From Litoribrevibacter albus (GTDB lineage Bacteria; Pseudomonadota; Gammaproteobacteria; Pseudomonadales; Litoribrevibacteraceae): a stretch of 64,000 nucleotides of DNA. The notes under the pieces were generated by a model that was not told where the DNA came from, made no database searches, and saw only the letters and a list, made by a program, of their open reading frames with translations. Location of the stretch: the NCBI RefSeq assembly GCF_030159995.1, contig NZ_BSNM01000003.1, positions 434,001-498,000 on the forward strand, read 5' to 3'. Every line of letters starts with the position of its first letter. The stretch's first letter is position 1. Made by a program: the position numbers and the translations under genes. Of this stretch, positions 23,950 through 32,510 are shown in pieces.

Positions 23950-24948
23950 ATGAACGGAAAAATTTTGGTGATAGCTTCGGCAGGTGGGCATTTAACTCAG
24001 GCTATGTGTGCTACAAGTCTGTTTGATGATATTGTTCTTGTTAGTAATAAAATTAATATTAAAGACTCGCGCATAAGGTTTTCATATATGATACCGGATA
24101 CTCAGTTTAATGCGATTATCCATTTTTTTAATATATTTATCGCGTTGTATATTCTAATTAGACATCGACCAAGTTTAATTGTTAGTACAGGTGGGCCTAT
24201 TGTTCTTCCATTTGCGCTTTTATCAAAGCTTCTATGCTTTAATTTTGTTTTCATTGACACTCTTTCAAGAGTAGTAGAACTATCAAATACTGGGAAGTTG
24301 TTAAGAAAATATAAACTTTACGATGTCTTTTTTGCTCAGTGGGAAACGGTCGCTAAGGCTAATGGTGTCCGTTATATTGGGAAGTGTTTTGATATCCTTG
24401 ATGAAAATTCAGATGTTAAGAAAATAACACCTGTTGATCCTCCTGCTATTCCAATGGTTCTAGTAACGCTAGGTACATGTGATTATCCATTTGATCGCTT
24501 TATTGAATTAGTCTCAACTCACCCTTTATATAAAAGTCCTAATGTTCGCTGGATTCTTCAGGTGGGTGATAACTCTGTGAGTGTGCTTCCAGAAAATGGG
24601 GAGGTCATTGGTCTAGTTTCTCGTCAGGAAATGGAAAACTATGTCAAACAAGCCAGTTTGGTTATAAGTCACTGTGGTATTGGTAGTATAAATTTGATGC
24701 TTAGTTATCAAAAGCGTGTGATTTTTGTTCCTCGAGTCGAAAAGTATGGTGAATTTTCTGACGATCATCAGCTCCAGATTGCTGAAGAAATTAATCATCC
24801 GCTAATGACGGTTGTGCATCCCGGCAATTCTCTGCCTTCATTTAGTGTGGAAGGTTTAATAAAGCAGCCAAGATATGATCTGCCTCGTGATATCACCAAC
24901 AGAGAATTTTCAAGACAAATCTATACCGCTTGTAATAAGGCATCATGA
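23950..24948 (+). CDS. Fused Alg14-Alg13 (PssD-PssE) type glycosyltransferase
   Basis: This 332-residue protein joins two halves that are usually separate genes. Residues 1-150 match the Alg14/PssD/EpsE membrane-anchoring acceptor subunit (ILVIASAGGHLTQAM, STGGPIVLPFALLSKLL, FIDTLSRV). Residues from about 165 match the Alg13/PssE/EpsF catalytic subunit (VLVTLGTCDYPFDRFIELV, SHCGIGSINLML, PRVEKYGEFSDDHQLQIAEEI). Bacterial relatives transfer beta-1,4-linked galactose, N-acetylglucosamine or glucuronate to a lipid-linked sugar. Because ugd is present downstream, glucuronate is a reasonable guess. It overlaps the next gene by four bases. Confidence 0.88.
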   Translation: MNGKILVIASAGGHLTQAMCATSLFDDIVLVSNKINIKDSRIRFSYMIPDTQFNAIIHFFNIFIALYILIRHRPSLIVSTGGPIVLPFALLSKLLCFNFVFIDTLSRVVELSNTGKLLRKYKLYDVFFAQWETVAKANGVRYIGKCFDILDENSDVKKITPVDPPAIPMVLVTLGTCDYPFDRFIELVSTHPLYKSPNVRWILQVGDNSVSVLPENGEVIGLVSRQEMENYVKQASLVISHCGIGSINLMLSYQKRVIFVPRVEKYGEFSDDHQLQIAEEINHPLMTVVHPGNSLPSFSVEGLIKQPRYDLPRDITNREFSRQIYTACNKAS

Positions 24949-25946
24949 TGTTTTATCAGTACGTACACAACTTGCGTGGACTAGCCATTCTGCTTGTTAT
25001 TTCGGCTCATGTTATATCTGTAGTACCGTTTGATCATTCTCTGGTTGCCGATATGGTTCGTAGTGTTTTGAAGAACTGTACGGTTATATTTGTTTTGATA
25101 GGTGGTTGGTTATTCTCATATTTGGCCTCTAAGTATTCCTATAAATCTTACCTTGTTAGTAAGCTAAAGAAAGTAGTAGTACCTTATGTTGTTATCTCGA
25201 TTCCTGCTTTAACTGTTTATCTTCTTGGGCTTAAAGATACTCATCCTTGGGTAGATTTGGCAACTTTGAAAGAGACCTACGGATATTTCGGACAGGTAAT
25301 ATTTTATCTATCCACAGGTGCTCACTTAGGGCCGTTATGGTTTATGCCAATGATATTCATTTTTTATCTTCTTTTCCCTGTTTTTAAATCACTATCTCAA
25401 AGCCGATTGCTAATTTATATGCTCTTGTTTTCATTGTTTCCTGCTGTTTTTCTAGGAAGGCCCGATGCTAACGATGATACTTTACAATCATTTATTTATT
25501 TTTTGCCTGTTTGGTTAATTGGGATGTTTCTCTTTCAACATAGAGATACCTATCAGTGGAAAGGAAAATGTTTTTTTTCCTTAGTAACTTTGTTTTTTTT
25601 GGCCTTGCTTGCTATTTATTCATTATTTGATTGGGATTCAAGGGTTGATCTAATTCTAAAGATTGTTGCTGGTTACCTTTTGTTTTCTGGATTTAGTAAT
25701 TTTTTAAACAAGCCTAATAGGTTTTTAGGTGTGATGGCTGATTTGTCATTTTATTTATTTTTTATTCATGGTTATTTTATAGCTGTTTTCAGAGGGATTT
25801 TTTCTAGGTATGATTTTTTACCTCAAGGTGTAGTTGCCTTTATTATAGTGTTTTTTGTGGTCATCTTTTTATCTGTTCTAAGTTTTTATTTCTTTAGGTT
25901 TATCTTAAAAGAAAAAACCGGTCCATTGTTAGGAGCCTATAGGTAG
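24945..25946 (+). CDS. Acyltransferase-3 family membrane protein
   Basis: This 333-residue protein with about ten membrane segments starts YVHNLRGLAILLVISAHV, containing the conserved Arg and His of the acyltransferase-3 family, and has GAHLGPLWFMPMIFIFYLLFPVF and a C-terminal YLFFIHGYFIAVFR. It lacks an SGNH domain. Family members move an acyl group, often acetyl, succinyl or longer, onto a sugar across the inner membrane. It closely resembles the protein encoded at 28406-29392 (shared NLRG/NFRG start, GAHLGPLWFxPM, FFIHGYF), so the two probably arose by duplication and may modify different sugars. Confidence 0.87.
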   Translation: MMFYQYVHNLRGLAILLVISAHVISVVPFDHSLVADMVRSVLKNCTVIFVLIGGWLFSYLASKYSYKSYLVSKLKKVVVPYVVISIPALTVYLLGLKDTHPWVDLATLKETYGYFGQVIFYLSTGAHLGPLWFMPMIFIFYLLFPVFKSLSQSRLLIYMLLFSLFPAVFLGRPDANDDTLQSFIYFLPVWLIGMFLFQHRDTYQWKGKCFFSLVTLFFLALLAIYSLFDWDSRVDLILKIVAGYLLFSGFSNFLNKPNRFLGVMADLSFYLFFIHGYFIAVFRGIFSRYDFLPQGVVAFIIVFFVVIFLSVLSFYFFRFILKEKTGPLLGAYR

Positions 25947-27374
25947 ATGAGTGCTTCTCATGAACTGAATTCCGCAATTATAAGAAGTATTACAGGAAAG
26001 TATGCTCTGTACGTCATACAGTTACTATCGCTTATCATTCTTTCAAGAGTATTTACACCTGAAGAATTTGGAGTTTTGGCAGCTTTTCAGGTGATTGCCT
26101 TATTTTTTCAGGTAGTGGCGACTTCGGGCATTGCTCCAGCTGTGGTTTTCCATGAAAATTTAACGAAAGAAAAGCGTGATGGTATATTTAGTGCCTCGAT
26201 TTTAATCGGTATATCTTTAGTAATAGTCTTTTTAGTTAGTTATGAAGCATTGTTTATATGGTTAGGTATTACTGAAAGTCTAATTCTAGCAGTATTTCTT
26301 TTAATTAATATTTTCTTTGCCTGTATCTCTATGCTCCCAATGGCAGCACTGCAAAAGGATGCAATGTTCATAAAAATTTCCACAGCTGAAGTGGTAGCTG
26401 AACTAGTATTGCTACTGTTATGCTTTTTTCTCTATTTTTATTGTAAATTTGGGTTTGAGGCTTTAGCAGTTAAAATTTTGTTGACGCCTTTATTTCGATT
26501 TATCTGTTATTATTACTTTTCTAAAGATACTCAATTAGGAAGGCCGGGAATAGGAGTGAAAATTACGGCTTTTAGTGAGCTATTTCAATTTGCTAAGTTT
26601 CAGGTGTTATTTAATTTTTTAAATTTCTTTTCCAGAAATTTGGATACATTGCTCGTTACTAAGTACTTCGGAACAGCTGTTGTTGGTTTCTATGACAAGT
26701 CTTATCAGTTAATGCGTTATCCTCTTCAGTTGTTTACTTTTGCTATTACGCCAGCCTTGCAACCAGTTTTAACTAAATATAAGAATGAACCCGGAGTGGT
26801 GCAAGAAGAGTTTTACCATATTGCTTTCAAACTGGCAATTGTTGGGATCTTTGCATCTAATGTTCTCTATTGGGGGGCTTCGGACATTTTGTTGATTATG
26901 TTTGGAGATCAATGGTTTGGTGCAACTGATATCCTAAGGGTCCTTGCTGTGTCGATCCCTCTGCAGATGGTACTTAGCTCTACAGGTGGGATATACCAGG
27001 CATTTGGCGATACTAAGAGTTTATTTTTCTGTGGCGTATTCTCTTCCTTTATTAATGTCTCTGCCATTATTTTCGGCGTGATGTTGGATGATGTTCTTTG
27101 GTTATGCTATTTGCTAATAAGCGCTTTTATATTAAATTTTATTCAATGTTTTTGGCAGATGCGAAAATCTGTATTTACTGATTTTCAGTTGGTTAAGTTC
27201 TTGTTTCTTTTGGTGTTATGTTTGATTCCGTACACTAATTTATTATTTTTTACTATCTCAAGTGTATTCTCAGAAAGTGTTATTGAGTCACTTTTTGATG
27301 TCTCATTGATATCCTTAGTCTCTCTAGTTTTCTCCATGATTTTTTTCTTTCTTAGCAAAAGGCTTTTTGGATGA
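25947..27374 (+). CDS. Wzx-like lipid-linked oligosaccharide flippase
   Basis: This 475-residue protein has 12-14 hydrophobic segments and the N-terminal pattern of the polysaccharide transporter (PST/MOP) family: SITGKYALYVIQLLSLIILSRVFTPEEFGVLAAFQ and SRNLDTLLVTKYFGTAVVGFYDKSYQLMRYPLQLF. It is expected to flip undecaprenyl-linked repeat units to the periplasm for polymerisation. It follows the acyltransferase gene with no spacing and overlaps the beta-helix gene by four bases. The MOP fold cannot by sequence alone exclude another lipid-linked substrate, but the context is strong. Confidence 0.88.
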   Translation: MSASHELNSAIIRSITGKYALYVIQLLSLIILSRVFTPEEFGVLAAFQVIALFFQVVATSGIAPAVVFHENLTKEKRDGIFSASILIGISLVIVFLVSYEALFIWLGITESLILAVFLLINIFFACISMLPMAALQKDAMFIKISTAEVVAELVLLLLCFFLYFYCKFGFEALAVKILLTPLFRFICYYYFSKDTQLGRPGIGVKITAFSELFQFAKFQVLFNFLNFFSRNLDTLLVTKYFGTAVVGFYDKSYQLMRYPLQLFTFAITPALQPVLTKYKNEPGVVQEEFYHIAFKLAIVGIFASNVLYWGASDILLIMFGDQWFGATDILRVLAVSIPLQMVLSSTGGIYQAFGDTKSLFFCGVFSSFINVSAIIFGVMLDDVLWLCYLLISAFILNFIQCFWQMRKSVFTDFQLVKFLFLLVLCLIPYTNLLFFTISSVFSESVIESLFDVSLISLVSLVFSMIFFFLSKRLFG

Positions 27375-28378
27375 AGCGTCTATTGTTTCCCTTTCTCTGC
27401 TTTTGCGTTTCCCTTTCGACGTTTTTTGTTGTTGCTCATTCAAAAGGCGTTTCTGAGTGCACGCATCATGTTAGCTCATCATTTTTTCCTTATATTCCAT
27501 TTCTTAATGAATTTCTTTCGTTTGAAGATGTTAAGGAATCTTTAAATCCGGGTGATGTTGTTTGCTTTGAGTCGGGTGAATACTCAAGTGTACACTTGAA
27601 GGGGGTCAACGGAACTAAATTGAAGCCAATTGTTTTGAAATCAATAACAGAGAGGGAGGCTCATATTGAACTTTCTGATTTTAAAGGTACAGGTATAGGT
27701 ATTCGCGAAAGTAGTTTTGTTGTGATTGAAGGATTTATGATATCAGGGGGGCTTTATGGAATACGAAGTGTTGATAGTCATGACTTGTTTATACGAAATA
27801 ACTGGATAGAGAGTGTAGGGCAAGAAGGGATATTACTGACTGTTGATCGGTGTCGAAGTTCAAGTGAAAACTATCTTATTGCTAAGAACAAAATTTTGAG
27901 TACCGGAAGAAAAAATTCTCAATATGGAGAGGGAATCTATGTAGGTTCAGGTAAGGAGTCAAACTGCGGAGTAAAAAACGTTGCAATCGAAGGTAATTCT
28001 ATTTCGCATACAACAAACGAAGCTATTGACATTAAGTATAATGTTAGCGATGTTTTGATTAAGAATAATGATATTTCTGATGTTGACTTGGCTTTTAATG
28101 GAGTTATAACTTTATCAACCTCGGATTTTCCAAAGGTGGATGGTCGTTATCAAGTTATTTCAAATAGGATTTCGAATTTTTCTAATAGGAATGGATACAA
28201 AGCTGTTGCAGTTGCAGTTGGTAACGGCAGCGCATTGATCAGTGGGAATGTAGTGATTAATAAAGATGGGCTTTTTGTTAAGTATTATAAGTCACTACTT
28301 TCTAATAGCTTTGATCGAGTTGTCATCGAATCAAATTCGCTGTCTGGCGGAATAACATATTCAAATATTTGTTGCTAA
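27371..28378 (+). CDS. Secreted right-handed beta-helix protein
   Basis: This 335-residue protein has a signal peptide (MKRLLFPFLCFCVSLSTFFVVA) and then successive short strands of the parallel beta-helix type (VVIEGFMISGG, LFIRNNWIES, NYLIAKNKILST, VAIEGNSISHT, VLIKNNDISDV, IESNSLSGGI). The start LNPGDVVCFESGEYSSVHLKG resembles PL6/chondroitinase-B-like and related polysaccharide lyases or epimerases. The catalytic residues of those families cannot be confirmed here. It may trim, epimerise or bind the nascent polysaccharide in the periplasm, as lyases in alginate and similar loci do. It overlaps the flippase gene. Confidence 0.75.
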   Translation: MKRLLFPFLCFCVSLSTFFVVAHSKGVSECTHHVSSSFFPYIPFLNEFLSFEDVKESLNPGDVVCFESGEYSSVHLKGVNGTKLKPIVLKSITEREAHIELSDFKGTGIGIRESSFVVIEGFMISGGLYGIRSVDSHDLFIRNNWIESVGQEGILLTVDRCRSSSENYLIAKNKILSTGRKNSQYGEGIYVGSGKESNCGVKNVAIEGNSISHTTNEAIDIKYNVSDVLIKNNDISDVDLAFNGVITLSTSDFPKVDGRYQVISNRISNFSNRNGYKAVAVAVGNGSALISGNVVINKDGLFVKYYKSLLSNSFDRVVIESNSLSGGITYSNICC

Positions 28379-28405
28379 GTCAGTTTTTTAGGATAAGAGG
28401 TTCCC

Positions 28406-29392
28406 TTGCAATATCTAAATAACTTCAGAGGAGGCGCGATATTAGCTATATTATTTATACACTCAATATCAACTATTTCTATAGGTGATTCTCTTTTTCT
28501 TTCTGTATTGTCCAAAACCTTAAGTGGTGCAACCTTCTTATTTGTTATGATATCTGGCTATTTTTTTGCCAGATTCTCTGATGGATTTAAGTATTTTAGT
28601 TATCTTAAAGATAAGCTGGCATTCGTTCTCGTGCCTTATGTTGTTTTGTCGTTTCCTGCTGCCATGATCTATGTCTTAGGTTTCAAGTCTTCGCATACAT
28701 GGATGGATATGTCCTGGTTTGGTTCGCTTAGTAGTATTGAGCAGTACACATATTTGTTGATGACGGGTGCTCATCTTGGGCCATTGTGGTTTATTCCTAT
28801 GATGGTTATGTTTTATTTATTTAGCCCTGTATTTTTTGAAATATGCAATAAAAGTCTAGTGTTACCTGTATTTGTTTTTTCTGTTATTGTTTCATTTATT
28901 ATTGGGCGTCCCCAGTTTGATAATAGCCCTTTTCTTTCTTTTTTATATTTTTTACCTGCTTATATATTGGGATTTGTAATATTTTATTATCATGAGGTTT
29001 TGGTTTGGTTTTCAAAGAAAAGTGTTTTATTATTGTTTTTAGTGCTTTTTATGAATCTGGCTCTGAGTATTTATTTTTCAGTTGTAGATAATCATGTTAG
29101 TGTTTTTTATCAAGTTGTATTTTCGTTTCTGCTTTTAGCTGTTTTTTATCGATATTATAATTATCGGCTAAGATGGCTTGATCTATTTGCTAGATTAAGC
29201 TTTTTTATTTTTTTTATACATGGCTACTTCTCTGGGCTGTTTAGGGCTGGATACAAAAAAATTGATTACTCCGGATTTGAAGTTTTATTGGTTTTGTTTG
29301 CTTTCTTAGTAACTGTTTTTTTATCGTTATCGGTTTTTGTTTTTTTAAAGTTACTCCTAAAAAATAAGACTAAAACTTTTATCGGTGCCTAG
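28406..29392 (+). CDS. Acyltransferase-3 family membrane protein (second copy)
   Basis: This 328-residue multi-span protein starts at TTG 28406, supported by GGATAAGAGG five bases upstream and by alignment with its paralogue at 24945 (YLNNFRGGAILAILFIHS against YVHNLRGLAILLVISAHV). The catalytic Arg is present; the usual His follows in LFIHS. GAHLGPLWFIPMMVMFYLFSPVF and FFIFFIHGYFSGLFR match the other copy. It sits directly before the adenylating enzyme with a carrier domain, so it could use an acyl group activated by that protein. The acyl donor and the sugar acceptor are inferred only. Confidence 0.85.
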   Translation: MQYLNNFRGGAILAILFIHSISTISIGDSLFLSVLSKTLSGATFLFVMISGYFFARFSDGFKYFSYLKDKLAFVLVPYVVLSFPAAMIYVLGFKSSHTWMDMSWFGSLSSIEQYTYLLMTGAHLGPLWFIPMMVMFYLFSPVFFEICNKSLVLPVFVFSVIVSFIIGRPQFDNSPFLSFLYFLPAYILGFVIFYYHEVLVWFSKKSVLLLFLVLFMNLALSIYFSVVDNHVSVFYQVVFSFLLLAVFYRYYNYRLRWLDLFARLSFFIFFIHGYFSGLFRAGYKKIDYSGFEVLLVLFAFLVTVFLSLSVFVFLKLLLKNKTKTFIGA

Positions 29393-29404
29393 GAAATAGC
29401 TACT

Positions 29405-31063
29405 ATGGGTAAACGTTTTTTCTTTGAAGACTTCTCTTGCTTTGATAATCAGTTGGCACTTATTGATTGTGAGTCTGGAGAGCACTTAACTTATTCGGAA
29501 TTGGAAGAACGAGTTCAAGAGGCCGTATGTTTACTTGGTAGTAAGCGTGAACTTGTTTTTATAGTAGCAAAAAATGATATCGTATCGACGGTATATTACC
29601 TGGCAGCACTTAGGTCTGATAAAGTCGTATATCTTCTTGAGAGTTTGGATGATGATAAGAGTTTATTTTTATGTGAGCTCTATAAGCCAAACCTTATCAT
29701 CCAGGATGGTTCGGTTAAAAGGCTTTCTTCAGATGATATGAACTTTCATACTGATTTGGCGCTTTTGTTATCGACTTCTGGAAGTACTGGATCTCCTAAG
29801 TTTGTTAAATTAAGTAAGAAGAATATACAGAGTAATGCGGAGTCTATAGCTGAATATCTCAAGTTGTCTTCGATAGATAATGCTTTATCTTATTTGAAAT
29901 TGCATTATTCGTACGGGCTTTCTATTTTACACTCACATCTAGAGGTAGGTGCAACAATATCTTATACCTGTTTTGGTGTGCTTGATTCACAGTTTTGGTC
30001 GTCTTTAAGGAAGTTTTCTGCCACGAGTTTTTCTGGAGTTCCATACACTTTTGAGATGATGTTCAAACAGGGCTTTGACCTTTCTACATACCCTTCACTT
30101 AGATACATTACTCAGGCTGGAGGAAAGCTTGATGCCTCGTTAGTAGAGGCATTTGCTAACTTGGCAGCGCCTTTAAATATTGAGTTCTACGTTATGTATG
30201 GTCAAACTGAGGCTGCTCCAAGGATATCGTATCTACCTCCTGATCTTGTGTCTCTTTACCCTCACTCTATCGGGAAGGCTATCCCAGGAGGAACTCTATT
30301 TCTTGTTGATGAAAACGGTATCGAAATTACAGGTTATGATGAGCCCGGTGAGCTAGCATATTGTGGCGATAATGTAATGATGGGGTATGCGGAGCAACCG
30401 GGTGACTTTATAGAAGATAAATCTCCTGATGTTTTGTTTACGGGTGATATTGCGTGTAAAACTGAAAATGACTTGTTTTATATTACTGGTCGAGCCAAGC
30501 GCTTTGTGAAGTTGTTTGGATTAAGGTTGAATCTTGATGAGATTCAAAGCTTTGTAAAAACTATTGAGCCTAATAGTGTAGTTACTGGTACGGATCAGTA
30601 CCTTTTGATTGCTGTTGAGACTAACAAAAAAGCGTGTTGTAAAAATATAAGAGAACAGATTTCTACTGTGTATTCTATTCCTCAATCAAAAATTCACTGC
30701 AAGCAGGTTGACTCATTACCGCTTCTACCTAGCGGGAAATACAATTACAAGGTGCTTCTTGAGGAGCAGGATGAATCTAAAAAATCATTGTTTAAACGTT
30801 TTTTAGATTATTGTTTTACCGCTCTTGGGTTGAACGAAAATCAATGGGAAAGTATCGAATGTTTGTTCTGTGAAGCTTTGGGTGTTGATCGTATTGATTC
30901 TTCACTAAGTCTTTCAGAAATGGAGTGCGACTCTCTTTCTTTTGTTTTTCTTTCAGTTGAACTTGAAAGATGTCTAGAGGATCTACTTCCAGAAAGCTGG
31001 AAGGATGTTTCAGTTGCTGAGTTGAACCGCCTTTATAATGATAGAAGATTAAGCAGTAGCTGA
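29405..31063 (+). CDS. Acyl-adenylating enzyme fused to an acyl-carrier domain
   Basis: This 552-residue protein belongs to the ANL adenylating superfamily: A3 LLSTSGSTGSPKFVKLS, A5 MYGQTEAAPR, A7 VLFTGDIACK, A8 YITGRAKRFVKLFGLRLN, and A10 LPSGKYNYK with the catalytic lysine. From about residue 470 a carrier-protein fold follows, with CDSLS as the phosphopantetheine attachment site and flanking helices (SLSEMECDSLSFVFLSVELERCL). Such a protein would activate a carboxylic acid with ATP and load it on its own carrier arm. It has no condensation or thioesterase domain. It lies 12 bases after an acyltransferase gene at the end of the low-GC unit and may supply acyl groups for polysaccharide decoration. 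The substrate is unknown. Confidence 0.88.
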   Translation: MGKRFFFEDFSCFDNQLALIDCESGEHLTYSELEERVQEAVCLLGSKRELVFIVAKNDIVSTVYYLAALRSDKVVYLLESLDDDKSLFLCELYKPNLIIQDGSVKRLSSDDMNFHTDLALLLSTSGSTGSPKFVKLSKKNIQSNAESIAEYLKLSSIDNALSYLKLHYSYGLSILHSHLEVGATISYTCFGVLDSQFWSSLRKFSATSFSGVPYTFEMMFKQGFDLSTYPSLRYITQAGGKLDASLVEAFANLAAPLNIEFYVMYGQTEAAPRISYLPPDLVSLYPHSIGKAIPGGTLFLVDENGIEITGYDEPGELAYCGDNVMMGYAEQPGDFIEDKSPDVLFTGDIACKTENDLFYITGRAKRFVKLFGLRLNLDEIQSFVKTIEPNSVVTGTDQYLLIAVETNKKACCKNIREQISTVYSIPQSKIHCKQVDSLPLLPSGKYNYKVLLEEQDESKKSLFKRFLDYCFTALGLNENQWESIECLFCEALGVDRIDSSLSLSEMECDSLSFVFLSVELERCLEDLLPESWKDVSVAELNRLYNDRRLSSS

Positions 31064-31132
31064 GATATTGTGATACATAGCTAGGGGGGCAAAGAGATAG
31101 GTTGTTACTGTTTGTGTTATTTTTGGGAAGCT

Positions 31133-31147
31133 GTGTTCATGAAATAG
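31133..31147 (+). promoter_or_regulatory. Motif shared with the 17-kb control region
   Basis: GTGTTCATGAAATAG here matches GTGTTCGTGAAATGG at 17129-17143 at all but two positions. It lies about 123 bases before the outer-membrane protein start, a plausible activator site distance. Confidence 0.35.
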
Positions 31148-31212
31148 TGTGAGCTAAGGCTTGTTTTTTGTTTTATTTTCGACTAGATAGTGATTTGTTA
31201 CAATTGTTCCCA

Positions 31213-31218
31213 TATAAT
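31213..31218 (+). promoter_or_regulatory. Candidate -10 box for the export operon
   Basis: TATAAT occurs 38 bases before the ATG at 31256. No good -35 hexamer is found at the usual spacing, which would fit an activator-dependent promoter. Confidence 0.4.
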
Positions 31219-31255
31219 CCCTGAAAAATGACTACTCTAATCAAGGGATTGATTT

Positions 31256-32473
31256 ATGCCTACATTTAGCAATGTAAAATTTTCTCGTGCCCCTCTTTCA
31301 TTGAGCTTACTTTTAGCTCTTGACGTTCAAGCCGCCGAACCAGCTACGTTTAATGCTGGTATTTTCACCGTGACTCCTCAGGCTACGCTAGAGAGCATGT
31401 ATGATGATAATATTTTTTCTCAGGAGTCTAAGGAAAAGGCTTCGTTAGTCTCCATTCTAAATCCAAGTGTAGAAGCTGTCGCGGACGACGGTTTTCAAAA
31501 GTATACATTAGGCTATAGCTTTGATGCAGGTTGGTACGAGAACAGTACCGACGATAATTACTTAGATCATTCTCTATTTGCACAAGGTGACTGGTTCCTT
31601 AATCAGACTCACCAGTTAGCAGCAGAATTCTCACTCTTTTCAACTCATGAAGATCGAGGGACTGGCTTCAGTCAAGGTGGAGGCGCATTGACGTCTGATT
31701 CTCCTGATAAGTATGTAGAGACTACTCTATCTGGGGTGTATACCTTTGGCGGTATAAAAACTAAAGGCCGTTTAGAAACTGAGCTTGAGTATTATGATAA
31801 ACGTTATACCAATCATCGTGATCTAACTGTTGGTAGGGATCGTGTTGATATCTCGTTGGGAGAAACTTTTTTCTGGGCTGTGAGTGGATCTACAGATGCT
31901 TTGTTTGAGCTTGTTTATGTAGATGTTGATTATGATAACGATCCTTCTTCTGGATCTGCTGAAGGTTCTTTAGATAGCAGGGTGATAAAAGCATACACAG
32001 GTGCTACTTGGGAGTTATCAGGTAAAACTGAAGGGACAGTGAAAATTGGTTATGCAGATAAAGCGTTCGATGATAGAGATCGTGATGACTTTAGTGGTTT
32101 GAGTTGGGAAGCTTCAGTTACTTGGCTTCCAAAGTCATATTCTGTAGTTACTTTTACTATGGGGCGCCGACAGGATGAGGCTTATGGTTCAGGAGATTAC
32201 ATTGACGGTAAAGATATAGGTGTTGCTTGGAAACATGATTGGAAAGAGCGTTTTAGTACTCAATTAGCCATTAATTATTCCAATGAAGATTATAAAGGTG
32301 ATCCAAGTGATCAAGAAGATAATCTGTTTGATATGGAATTTAGTGCAAATTATGAAATGCGACGTTGGTTGACATTGGGTGCGTCTTACCTTCACGAGAC
32401 CAGAAATTCTAATCAGTCTAGCAAAGACTATGACCGTAATGTTATTGCCTTAAATGCAGAAGTATCTTTGTGA
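31256..32473 (+). CDS. Outer-membrane beta-barrel protein of the exopolysaccharide system
   Basis: This 405-residue protein has a signal peptide of about 27 residues (LSLLLALDVQAA, cleavage before EPATF). The rest is amphipathic beta-strand sequence in regular alternation (YTLGYSFDAGWYEN, HQLAAEFSLFSTHEDRG, LTLGASYLHETRNSN) and it ends with a strand with aromatic/hydrophobic spacing (RNVIALNAEVSL), as expected of a barrel. It resembles the EpsL/VpsM-type barrels that accompany bacterial exopolysaccharide export. It begins a new unit after a 192-base gap and precedes the Wza-like gene by 38 bases, so it probably forms or supports the outer-membrane exit. Confidence 0.8.
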   Translation: MPTFSNVKFSRAPLSLSLLLALDVQAAEPATFNAGIFTVTPQATLESMYDDNIFSQESKEKASLVSILNPSVEAVADDGFQKYTLGYSFDAGWYENSTDDNYLDHSLFAQGDWFLNQTHQLAAEFSLFSTHEDRGTGFSQGGGALTSDSPDKYVETTLSGVYTFGGIKTKGRLETELEYYDKRYTNHRDLTVGRDRVDISLGETFFWAVSGSTDALFELVYVDVDYDNDPSSGSAEGSLDSRVIKAYTGATWELSGKTEGTVKIGYADKAFDDRDRDDFSGLSWEASVTWLPKSYSVVTFTMGRRQDEAYGSGDYIDGKDIGVAWKHDWKERFSTQLAINYSNEDYKGDPSDQEDNLFDMEFSANYEMRRWLTLGASYLHETRNSNQSSKDYDRNVIALNAEVSL

Positions 32474-32510
32474 GTAGTAATCTAACCTTTTTTTGTCGTT
32501 CGGAGTATTT
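32474..32510 (+). promoter_or_regulatory. Ribosome binding region deciding the export protein start
   Basis: CGGAG at 32501-32505 is six bases before ATG 32511. An in-frame TTG at 32493 has no such site, so translation should begin at the ATG. Confidence 0.6.
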
